A DNA stretch of 64,000 nt. Origin: Adiantum capillus-veneris. Lineage: Eukaryota > Streptophyta > Polypodiopsida > Polypodiales > Pteridaceae. Location: assembly GCA_014529385.2 (NCBI GenBank), contig CM043959.1:57328753-57392752 (forward strand), given 5' to 3'. Every line of letters begins with the position of its first letter. The first letter of the stretch is position 1. Made by a program: the position numbers and the translations under genes. The notes beneath the pieces were generated by a model. It was not told where the DNA came from, did not search any database, and worked only from the letters and a program-made list of their open reading frames with translations. Below, piece by piece: positions 33,599 to 44,495 of this stretch.

Positions 33599-34595
33599 GC
33601 ATGCTCATCTCCTCTATCAAACTAATTACTAAGCTAAATCTATGCTAATATGAGTGATTATGTGAGGAGATGTACATCTTTCTCGTAAGATACTCCTTCT
33701 TCCTCTCAATCTACTCTCATACCCTGCTAGCTCTCACCATCTTCGAAGGTGTGTGAGGTCTTGGGTCTGAAAACGGGGATAATTAAAGTTGTGTTTACTA
33801 AGTGCTTTGCTTAGTGCATGAAGATTTCATCTTCATTGCACTAGCTAGTCTAGAAGGAACACAAAGAATTGTATTGTACAATGTCTCTCTTGATGGGAGA
33901 AACCATAATACAAAGCCTTTTGGAGGGGGGACCGGCTCCATGCAAATTCGGTCCTCAACTGTTGTCAATAGCTTAATTTCTCTCTCTTTTGAAAGTATTG
34001 TTGATGCTATCTAACTAGGTGTTATGTTTTTTTGTTGCTCTCTCCACCCAAGCACTCTTGTAATTCTCATTAGGAATCTATTCTAATGAAATGCCCACTA
34101 TGTTCATGCTAATTTCCGCTACACACAAGTTTTTAGGCCATTAATTGTTTCAAAGTTTATGTTATGCTCATGATGCGTGAATCTTTCCATATTCATTGCA
34201 TCACCTAGGTCACAAAGAAACACAAAGATTGTATTGTACCAAGTCTCTCTTGTGGGAGAATCTATAATACAAATGCCTTTTGAAGGGAGAATCAGCTCCA
34301 AGTAAATCCGATCCTCAACTATTGTCATGTTCTCTAATACTCTTTCTTGCAAAAGTATTGTTAATGCCAAGTTAATTAAGTACTATTTTTATGTTGCTAC
34401 CATCAATTAAGTTCACACTCTATGTTCTCAAAGTAATCTCACAAAAATCCTCACTCTAATTCTTTTAATTCTGCTACACTCAAAGTTCATAGGCCACTTC
34501 CATTCCATTGGTATCAGAGCAATTGGTTATCTTTTATTTCTTAAGAAGAGAGGTCCTTAAGTAGCCTATTAATGGTTGATTTTGTTATATCTTTT
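33594..34595 (+). repeat. Direct repeat of an A-LTR/B-LTR junction, left copy
   Basis: Matches 41284-42275 almost base for base: the last part of an A-type LTR (to about 34146), then a B-type LTR end, a primer site TGGTATCAGAGC (34509-34520) and about 75 bases of B-type leader. At 34595 it jumps back into A-type LTR sequence. It is a partial duplication, not an ordinary 5' LTR. Confidence 0.8.
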
Positions 34596-34757
34596 GAAGG
34601 TATTGTTGATGCTATCTAACTAGGTGTTATGTTTTTTGTTGCTCTCTCCACCCAAGCACTCTTGTAATTTTCATTAGGAATCTATTCTAATGAAATGCCC
34701 ACTATGTTCATGCTAATTTCCGCTACACACAAGTATTTGGGCCATTAATTGTTACAT

Positions 34758-34769
34758 TGGTATCAGAGC
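34758..34769 (+). other. Primer-binding site of element A
   Basis: TGGTATCAGAGC, one base after the LTR end; complementary to the 3' end of plant initiator tRNA-Met. Confidence 0.85.
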
Positions 34770-35173
34770 ACAAGGTTTCTCTTTTCTTGCTCAAGAAGGG
34801 AGGTCCTCAAGCTAGCTATAAATGGTTGGTATTATTAATTGCCTGTGAGTAAGTAGAATAGGGATTTTTCAGCCTTGCAGTGCGCCTGCCTTTGTGCAGT
34901 TAACGGGGCATCACCGTCGAGAGCTATGGTCTTAATAGTGGAGTCCTACGGGGCTTGCCTACGGCTTAACCACTATTGAGCTATTAGAAGCTTGACAGGA
35001 GCCGGTGCTGTTTTGGTGTCGAAAGACCCTCTCTTCTATTCCTTACAATTAATGGTATTCGAGCCGCGGGTACAGTAGCTTGAGTGCTTTCTCTAAAGGG
35101 GTAAAGAGGAGTAGCAACTAGGGCTTGAAGTGCCAAAGTACACCTAAAAAGTTTACACCTAAAAGTTGTTAGA

Positions 35174-37003
35174 ATGGCTGACAATAGTAAAGAGAGTGAA
35201 ATTAATGTTGATAACTTTGATTTTGCTCATGAGCAAGCTACTAATGATGCTTCAATGGTTGTTAACTATCTTGTTTCTAGGCTTCAACAAGACATGGGCA
35301 ATCCATCTCTCCAAAGTGAAGTGCAACGGCGGCAGCTCCGTGCTCACGGGATTCTCCAAGCTCATCACCATGACGAGAGAACACCTAGGAAGCCTCCTTG
35401 TGAGACTCCCAAAAGAGGTCTCTCTCCGATTCGGGAAGAAGAAGAGAATCCATACGAAGGGCTCAAGAATTTACTTCTTGATGATGCATCTCCTTCCCAA
35501 AGGAGAACTCAAGAGCCTCCACCGAAGGAACGAGAAAGAAGTGAGTCTCCCGCCACCTCGGCGGAGATGGCTCCACGAAGACGGCGGGCTAAACGCTCTC
35601 CATCACCACCAAAGCAGAGAAGACCATCAAACTCTTCTCCACGCCATAATTCAAAGAGGGATGATAAAAAGCAAAAGAAGAAAAAGGCGAGAAAGAGGAC
35701 ACCCTCTTCTCCATCTTCTTCATCCTCATCCTCTTATGAAAGTGATGGTAAAGACGACGAAGATCAAGACAAGAAAAAGGCGAGAAAGAGGTCACCCTCT
35801 TCTCCACCTTCTTCAAATTATTCACCTTCTGAAGAAAGTGATGGTGCAACCTTTGAACCATCAAAAAGAAGAGGCAATAGGAAATCCTATGCCGCATGGA
35901 AGAGGTCATCCAAGCTAAAGAAGTTCAAAGAGGGAGGGAAGAGCATCTCTTTCCTTACCTATGATGGCACCTTTGGTGCTACGGACAAAGTCTTGGCCTT
36001 TATCCAGAAATTTGATGCGGCGTTTGGAGATGAGGGATTCACGGAGTCCTCTAAGCTACGCCATGTAGCTATGCACTTTTAAAAGCCCGCCAGGCAATGG
36101 TGGTCTAGCCTACGAGCCAATGGTGAAGCTCCACGAACATGGAAAGCTTTAAGAGCTTCCATTATGAAGCAGTTTTTGGCCATAGATGCCAAAGACAAAG
36201 TACTCACCGAATGGAGAATCTTAAAGCTCTCTCCCAATGAATCCATCCACAAATATGTAGACAAGTTTTGGGACCTACAACTCAAAGCCACTGTCTTTAA
36301 AAAGTTGGATTTTGGAGAGCAAAAGAAACAATTTTGTGCGGGCTTAACCAAAGAAATGGCGGAGTATGTCAACTCCCAAAGGCCACGTACCATATCGGCG
36401 GTAAGACACCATACTATGGTGGCCTCACGAATCAACTTCCAAACGGGGGCTAAAAGAAATAATAAGCCCTCGGAAAACAAGGGTTCCAATGAGCCTAAGG
36501 GGAAGGACAATGTCCAAAAGTCTCCTAAGGGCAACTCCAACAAAGCTAAAGAGAAGGGAGTTTACAAAGGTAAGAACAAACTCTCTCCTGAAGAGCTTGA
36601 GCGTTATCGCAAGGATAATCGGTGTTTCAAGTGCGGCGAACAAGGACATGCGTACCACGCTTGTCCCCAAAAGAACAACCGCCAAGATCCTCCTAGAGCT
36701 TCCTTGGTTGAAATCCAAGAGGAGGAGACTCACCAAACTCATCACAAAGGATCTCCTCTATGCCATGCTTGGGGAAAGGTAAGAGAACATGATGCTTTTA
36801 TTCTCTTTGACCCTGGTTCTACTCACAATTTTATATCTAAAGAGTTGGCCACCAAGCTAGGCATACAATCCTACGAGATGGGAGATGTCCTACCCGCAGA
36901 CAGTGCCTTCAAGGGGCAAGAAGCTTCAGTCACTCCCTTAATCGGGAAATTGAGGCTTCATGTCCAAGGGTATGTGGACAAAGATCTCTCCTCTCAAGCA
37001 TGA
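35174..37003 (+). pseudogene. gag: gag and protease of element A
   Basis: From ATG 35174 the frame is open to 37003 except for TAA at 36080 (the sister copy has a glutamine codon there). Order: N-terminal region, an arginine/serine-rich low-complexity stretch (about 35560-35840), capsid ('GFTESSKLRHVAMHF' to 'EYVNSQRPRTI', about 36030-36400), zinc knuckle CFKCGEQGHAYHAC (about 36622-36663), protease site 'LFDPGSTHNFIS' (about 36802-36837). At about 36985 a deletion of roughly 11 bases, relative to C, shifts the frame, so the rest of the protease lies in another frame. Confidence 0.85.
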
Positions 37004-40000
37004 GGATGTAATCCTAGGGGCACCATGGTTTGACCGCCTGGCTGCCGATGTTAAATTTCGTGAAAGGAGAATCTCCTTTAAGTTCAAGGAAAAAGACATG
37101 TATATAGATGCTAAGGAAATGGGTAACACTATCGCCATTGTACATACACCAGCTTTCAACAAGTCAATAAAGAGCTCTATTTCCGTGTACATGATTTTTG
37201 TTAAAGATTCTTAAAATGAACCTAATGCTTTAACAAAAGAAAATAAAAGCAACCAAAAGGAATTAGAGTTATCTCAAGGGGTTTCAGGATGTTTTTATTG
37301 ACGACATCCCTTGTGAGCTACCTCCTAAATGAGGTAATGATGACCATGCAATTGAACTTCTTCCAGGAAGTTCACTGCCTAACAAACCTCCTTATAGATT
37401 TTCTCAAGCTCAACAAGAGGAGATTATGCGGCAAGTGCATGAGTTAGTTGAGAAGGGCATGGTTAGGCCTAGCTCATCTCCATTTTGCTCAACTGTGCTA
37501 TTAGTGCAAAAGAAAGACGGCACATATCGTATGTGTGTCGACTATAGAGCACTAAATAGGATCATTATCAAGAATAGGTTTCCCGTTCCACGGGTAGAAG
37601 ACCTATTTGATAAGCTACAAGGATCGACCTACTTCAGTAGGATTGACCTAAAAAGTGGCTATCATCAAATAAGGATAGTTGATCAAGACATTGTAAAGAC
37701 CACATTTCGCACCACATTTGGTCTTTAGGAATACATTGTCATGCCTTTTGGCTTGACCAATGCACCAGCCACATTCAATTGCTTGATGGAGAAGCTGTTC
37801 AGGCCTCATCGAACCTTCACTGGAGTGTTCTTTGATGATATTATCATCTACTCTAATTCATTAGACGAACACAAGCAACACCTCCAGGTAATATTTCAAG
37901 TTTTGAGAGAGAATAAACTTTATGTTAATCAAAACAAAAGTGAATTTTTCTTGCAAGAGATTCAATATTTAGGTCATATTATCTCTCAAGATGGCATCCA
38001 AATGGATCCATCAAAGTTAGAGGTAATAAAAGGATGGCCTAAACCAAAGAATCTTCATGAACTAAGAAGCTTTATAGGTATGTGTGCATACTATAGACGC
38101 TTCATAGAAAAGTTCTCAGAAATTGCGGGACCATCACATGACCTAACAAAGAAAAGCGTTAGGTATACATGGTCTCAACCTGTGCTTACACTACCGGATC
38201 TCTCAAAACCATTTGAGGTCCAATGTGATGCTTGTGGTGATTGCCTTGGAGCTATTTTGCTCCAAGAAGGGCACGCCATAGGGTATGAGAGTCGAAGGCT
38301 CGACCCTGTTGAACAAGCTCTAGCAATATACGAAACGGAACTCCTTGTAGTTCTACATGCCTTAGACTCATGGAAGAACTATTTATTGGGGACTCCTTTC
38401 ATTCTGCGAACGGATCACCAAAGTCTTAAGTACTTCATGACGCAGACCAAGCTCTCCGACAAACAAATGAGGTGGGCAAATTTACTTTCGCAATTTCATT
38501 TTCATATTGCTCACATTGCTGGCAATCATAATCAAGTAGCTGATGCACTCTTAAGACGGCCGAGAGTGAATGCGATTTCCATAGCAACTCACAATGATCT
38601 ATCTTCAATGATAGATGAGTACGCTATTGATCCCGATTTTAGAGATGTGATTTCAGCCCTTGCATTAGGGAAGAAAGAAGAACCATTTACTTTACAAGAT
38701 GGTTATCTTCTCTCTGGCAATAGACTATGCGTTACTAACTCACTACGTGAGAAAGTAATGTATGAATCTCATGCTCCACCGTATGCGGGGCATAAAGGGA
38801 TTCAGTCTACCTTAAAGGGAATTGAAACATATTTCTATTGGCCTACCATGAAAGTGAACATACAAGAGTATGTTTCTAAATGTGTGGTTTGCCAAAAGAC
38901 AAAATTTGATAGAGGGAAGCAACTTGCATTGCTTCAACCCTTGCCAATTCCTAATTCACCATGGGAGAGCATATCCATGGATTTAATCTTTGGATTGCCT
39001 AAGTCTATCCATGGGAATACAGAAATATGGACGATAGTAGACAGGTTCAGTAAACAAGCTCATTTTATACCTGTCAAAAAGACTATCAAAGCCCATCAAA
39101 TGGCAACCCTCTTCATTTCACAAATTTTCAAGTACCATGGCTTGCCAATGTCTATAGTGTCGGATAGAGATCCTAGAATGACCAGTAATTTCTGGAAGGG
39201 TCTCTTTGAGAATTTAGGAACAAGGCTAAACTTCTCTTCAGCCTATCATCCACAAACGGATGCCCAAAGTGAAATAGCTAACCTAACAATTCTCGATCTA
39301 CTAAAAGCCTATGTAACGGAAGTATATCAAAGATCCCAATGGGAGAAGTACTTACCCTTAGTGGAGTATGCTTACAATAACACTGTACATACTTCCACGG
39401 GAAAAGCACCTTTCGAGGTAATTAAGGGAAGATCAAAAAGTCCCTTGCTACTTAAGGTACATGGGAAGATCTTCGCTGCAGATGAGTATAGCCGAGACCT
39501 ACAAGAATCTTTTCAAAAGATTAAGGATGCTATCTCCATCTCACAGCAAAGGAAAAAGGCTGCTGCTGACAAGCACAGAAGAGCCCAAGCCTTTAAAGAA
39601 AACGATTGGGTCTTGTTAAAGTTTCCCAAGGCTCGATTAAGGCACATGACGGGAAAGAATCCTACGGGCCACCAAAAGTACTATGCTAAACTAGCAAAAA
39701 GGTACTATGGTCCCTTCCAGATTCTTAGGCCAATCAATGAGATGGCCTATCAACTAAAGTTGCCCAATCATTGGCTCATACACAATGCTTTCCATGTGAG
39801 CCTATTAAAGCCTTACAAAGGAGAGCCACCTCAAGAACCAACTATTGAAGACCCACCGGAGATCGAGGACCAAGAGGAGGTGCTGCAGCCCGAGTCCATT
39901 CTCCGACATGAAGACAAGGTATTAAGAAGTAGTAAGACTATCCGACGATATCTTATTAAGTTTAAGAGTTATCCTTTTGAAGATTCTAGATGGATGCAAG

Positions 40001-40059
40001 GCATACAATTAAAGGATAACCTAAACCTTGTCAATGCTTACAATGCTTCCGAAGAGTAA
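36960..40059 (+). pseudogene. pol: pol of element A (RT, RNase H, integrase, chromodomain-like)
   Basis: After the protease end (to TAA 37212) and a frameshift near 37270, one frame runs 37426-40059 with a single TAG at 37726. RT: 'CVDYRALNRI', '[13 protein letters not shown]', '[12 protein letters not shown]' and active site FFDDIIIYS (about 37831-37857). RNase H: 'CDACGDCLGAILLQ' and 'RTDHQSL' (38220-38430). Integrase: H-H-C-C zinc site (about 38790-38900, ending CVVCQKT), core 'WTIVDRFSKQ', 'VSDRDPRMTS' and 'HPQTDAQSEIANLT' (39029-39290). The C-terminal part has 'LIHNAFHVSLLKPYKG' and a chromodomain-like 'IRRYLIKFKSYPFEDSRW' (about 39940-39993), which in chromoviruses guides insertion toward heterochromatin. 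Confidence 0.88.
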
Positions 40060-40415
40060 GCAAATGTACAAAATGTTAAAAATGAACAAAGTTTTTTGTC
40101 TTATAAGACTCTCTTCTTCTTTATTGTGCATGAAAATGAAGTAGTATGCATGCCTAGATCAAGTTTGCGGAGACGACGTCTCCCAAACACCAAGTAGAGC
40201 TTGCCACTCTACTATGGAAGACTGATAGGACTAATGTGCAGACATGCTTGCAGCAGCCTCAGGCTCTCAAGCGCCAAATGGACTAGTCATCCATTGTGGA
40301 ATGATGTCGTAGGGTAACATAGGGATCCTCTACCCGCCAAGAAAAGGACTCATGAATATGCTTTATCTTCTCTACACCATAGTCGAGGACGACTATGATT
40401 TCAAGAGAGAGGTAA

Positions 40416-41840
40416 TGTCATAATAATCAATATCTAATTATCCTAAATGATTTTCTCATGTTAAACTGATCATTTAATATGGGGAAGTGCCAGGGGAGAA
40501 AAAGATAGAATATTGGTTAAGCTAGCAGACCGGCCACAGTAGGGATCCAACGGAGGGAAAATAGGGATCCAAAGGGGGGGGCCATCTGCAGAAGAACCAT
40601 GTGCAACAATGGGCTAAAAAGACCCTAAGGTTCAGCCCATTAAGACTTCCAAAATGCTAAGGTTCCAAAATTCAAAGGTTGTGTCCAAAGGTCAACCTTA
40701 AGGGAATTGGATGCTTTGTGTGTGACCAAAAAAGTCTTTGAATATCCCTACATAGGAGGGGGCAAGCCTAGCAAGTAGGGGATGAGAGAGAAGGCCACAC
40801 ACACACACACACAAGCTCCCTTTACACAAAGGGAATGAGGGACACATGTCAGCTCCCTAGGCCAGATGCCCACAAGGTGTACTTAATTCCTATTGGTCAG
40901 AATGGGAAAAGGTCCAATGGGGATTTAATTCATTTCAATCAATTAAGTTTAATTGATTAAGCTCTCACAAAAGGGGAAAGGGGGACACATGTCAGAAGGC
41001 TATCACTTATGCTGCTTAATAGCCATTGGCTTGACTTGAGGAGGACCAATGGGGAGCCTGTAAGAGCAAATAGCAAGAGGGCTCGCCCAAGAGAGAGAGG
41101 GGGCTCATTTTTGCAAGGCATTATCACACACACACTCACACAATCTCATGTGTGAAGAAAGAGAAGACTATCTCTTCCCAAGCTTTAATGGAGAGCTCAT
41201 CACCTACTCCAAGCTTGTGAGATAGAAGCCTACATCGACACACTCTTGGCTTGTGGATGCAAATCCAACCAAGAGACAAGCTTCAATGCATGCTCATCTC
41301 CTCTATCAAACTAATTACTAAGCTAAAGCTATGCTAATATGAGTGATTATGTGAGGAGATGTACATCTTTCTCGTAAGATACTCCTTCTTCCTCTCAATC
41401 TACTCTCATACCCTGCTAGCTCTCACCATCTTCGAAGGTGTGTGAGGTCTTGGGTCTGAGAACGGGAATAATTAAAGTTGTGTTTACTAAGTGTTTTGAT
41501 TAGTGCATGAAGCTTTCATCTTCATTGAACTAGCTAGTCTAGAAGGAACACAAAGAATTGTATTGTACAATGTCTCTCTTGATGGGAGAAACCATAATAC
41601 AAAGCCTTTTGGAGGGGGGACCGGCTCCATGAAAATTCGGTCCTCAAATGTTGTCAATAGATTAATTTCTCTCTCTTTTGAAAGTATTGTTGATTCTATC
41701 TAACTAGGTGTTATGTTTTTTGTTGCTCTCTCCACCCAAGCACTCTTGTAATTCTCATTAGGAATCTATTTTAATGAAATGCCCACTATGTTCATGCTAA
41801 TTTCCGCTACGCACAAGTTTTTAGGCCATTAATTGTTACA
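40416..41840 (+). repeat. 3' LTR of element A
   Basis: Starts TGTCATAATA after the polypurine tract and ends ATTGTTACA, the same end seen before the A primer site at 34756. Its first 870 bases match (inverted) the LTR of C at 1-1079. Length is about 1,425 bp. Confidence 0.8.
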
Positions 41841-42275
41841 AAGTTTATGTTATGCTCATGATGCATGAATATTTCCATATTCATTGCATCACCTAGGTCA
41901 CAAAGAAACACAAAGATTGTATTGTACCAAGTCTCTCTTGTGGGAGAATCTATAATACAAATGCCTTTTGGAGGGAGGATCGGCTCCAAGTAAATCCGAT
42001 CCTCAACTATTGTCATGTTCTCTAATACTCTTTCTTGCAAAAGTATTGTTAATGCCAAGTTAATTAAGTACTATTTTTATGTTGCTACCATCAATTAAGT
42101 TCACACTCTATGTTCTCAAAGTAATCTCACAAAAATCCTCACTCTAATTCTTTTAATTCTGCTACTCTCAAAGTTCATAGGCCACTTCCATTACATTGGT
42201 ATCAGAGCAATTGGTTCTCTTTTCTTGCTTAAGAAGAGAGGTCTTTAAGTAGCCTATTAATGGTTGATTTTGTTA
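41284..42275 (+). repeat. Direct repeat of an A-LTR/B-LTR junction, right copy
   Basis: Partner of 33594-34595. It spans the end of the A LTR (to 41840), a B LTR end (41841-42195), primer site TGGTATCAGAGC (42197-42208) and the start of the B leader. Confidence 0.8.
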
Positions 42276-42607
42276 ATTATATTAGGGTAAGTGGGACTGG
42301 GATCTACTATATGTTTGTGGAGCCCACTATGTGCGATATGGTGCACACTTCGAGAGCTTTGGTCTTAATAATGGGGTATTTTTGTTCTTGCCTATGGCTT
42401 TACCATTATTGAGCCATAAGAAGTCCAAAAGGAGCTAGCCCTTGGCAATTTTGCAATATCAGACCCACTCCACTACTCTCTATAATTAACCAATTTTAGT
42501 CGTGGGTGTAGATACTTAAGTGCTAATTTTGAAAGGCTAAGAGGAGTAACAACTAAGGTTTTGAATTGCCAAAGAATACACTAAGTAAACACATAAGTAT
42601 AATTAGC

Positions 42608-44495
42608 ATGGATGACAATAACCAAGAGAATAGAATAAACGTTGATAACTTTTATTTTGCACATGAAGGTGCTAATGATGTTGCCCACATGTTTGTCAAT
42701 TATCTTATACTAGGTTACAACAAGCCATGGGACACCTTGCTTTGCAAACCAAAGTTACTCAACAACTTCGTGCTTATGGGATTTCCCTTCCTCTCCAAGA
42801 AGAGAGAGAGCTTATGAGGCCTCTTGATGAGACCCTCAAAACAAGACTCTCTTCCATACGAGAGGAGCAATCCAAAGAACAAGAAAGTAATGAATCCCTA
42901 AGTTCCTTTGAAGGTGTGGCTCCACGAAGACGACGGTCCAGACGATTTCCAACTCCTCCCAAGAGGAAATGATCAACACATAGTCCTTCTTCTTGTCACT
43001 CCAAAGGGGAAGAGAGGAAACAAAGGGAGAAAAGGTCAAGAAAGAGGTCACCCTCTTCTCCTTCTTCTTCTTCACCTTCCTCCTCTTCCGATGAAATCTA
43101 TGGTTATTCTCCTAAGAATACAAGAGGGGAGGACATCACAAATCATACCCTGCATGGTGAAGGTCACAAAAGCTCAATAAGTTCAAAGAGGGAAGAAAGA
43201 GTATCTATTTTCTCACCTTGATGGCACCTTTGGTGCCATTAACAAAGTATTGGCCTTCATCCAATAATTTGATGCATCCTTTGGAGAGATGAGGGCTTCA
43301 TGGAGTCCTCCAAGCTACACCATGTAGCTATGCACGTCCAAAAATTGGCTTGCCAATGGTGGGCTAGCCTTCGTGGCAACAGCAAAGCCCCAAAGACATG
43401 GAAAACTCTACAAGTTTCCATCATGAATCAATTCCTTGCAAGTGATTCAAAGGACAAAGTACTTACCAAATGGCGTAGTTTGAAGCTTCTCTCCCATCAT
43501 TCTATTCACAAATATGTGGACAAGTTTTGGGATTTACATCTCAGGGCTACTGTCTTCCAGAAGATAGACTTTATCAAGAAAAAGCAACAATTTTGTGCGG
43601 GATTACCTGAAGAAATGACTAAGTATGTCAACTCCCAATGGCCTGGTTCTATGACCAAAGTAATCCACCACACCACGGTTTCTTCCTGCATCAATTTCCA
43701 ACAAAGGGCTAGACGGAATGTCAAGCCCATGGAAAACAAAGACAAAAGTGATGCAAAGGAGAAAAACAATGCCCAAAATTCTTCCCAAGGAAATTCAAAT
43801 AACAAAAACAAAATAATAGGTCCAAGGATGAGGGAGTTTACAAAGGTAAAAACAAACTCTCTCTTGAAGAGCTTGAAGCTTTTCGCAAGGACAATAAGTG
43901 TTTTAAGTGTGGGGAGCAAGGATATGGCTATCGTTCTTGCCCCAAGAGAAATGCCCGCAGTGAGACTCCTAGATCTTTCACCATTGAAGATCCAAAAGAG
44001 GATGCTCATTGGAAAGGATCACCTCTCTCCTATGCTTGGGGAAAGGTAAGGAAACATGATGCCTTTATCTTGTTTGACCCTAGCTCTACTCACAACTTCA
44101 TATCAATGGAGTTGGCCACCAAGTTGGGTATTCAAGCTTTTGAGATGGAAGATAGTTTAACTGTTGCTGACATAGATTTCAAGGGACAACAAGCCTCCAT
44201 TACTCCCTTGATTGAGAAGTTGAGGCTTCATATCCAAAGCTATGTCAACAAAGAAGACTTGTTCATCGCTCCTCTCCAACGTGAGGATGCTATCCTAGGG
44301 GTACCATCATTCAGCTGCATGGCTGCCAACATGAAGTTCCTTGAAAGGAGAACCTACTTCACCTACATGAAAAAAAGAATGTATATAGATGCTAATGAGT
44401 CTGTTTGTACTATAACACTTGTAAGGTCATCGGCTTTTGATCAGTCAATGAAAAGCTCGGTTTTTATGTACATTATTTTTGTCAAAATCCACTAG
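42608..44495 (+). pseudogene. gag: gag and protease of element B
   Basis: Starts at an ATG near 42608 ('DDNNQENRINVDNFYFAHE', cf. A) and breaks within about 40 codons. The capsid reads at about 43300-43660 ('SKLHHVAMHVQKLACQWWASL'). A zinc knuckle CFKCGEQGYGYRSC is at about 43897-43940. The protease site 'LFDPSSTHNFIS' (about 44067-44105) has S for the usual G, which would be damaging. Several frameshifts. Confidence 0.8.

Larger units (their letters stand above)
34596..41840 (+). mobile_element. Element A: chromovirus-like Ty3/gypsy copy
   Basis: The last about 160 bases of a 5' LTR (34596-34756, ending TTGTTACA) precede primer site TGGTATCAGAGC (34758-34769, complement of initiator tRNA-Met). 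Gag, protease, RT, RNase H, integrase and chromodomain-like tail follow, then polypurine tract GAGAGAGGTAA (about 40405-40415) and a full 3' LTR (40416-41840). The 5' LTR is truncated by a rearrangement. Coding damage is moderate: several stops and two to three frameshifts. It is the best template for reading C and B. Confidence 0.88.

Noticed and set aside
33802-34014. 70-codon plus-strand frame, repeated at 41503-41703, with a related minus-strand frame at 34119 and 41807
   Set aside because: All are inside LTR sequence of the A/B family; repetition reflects the LTR duplication, and no domain is seen.
34509-42208. TGGTATCAGAGC and TGGCGCC-type sequences as possible tRNA genes
   Set aside because: Only the 3' tRNA complement is present, next to LTR ends; no cloverleaf. 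They are primer-binding sites.
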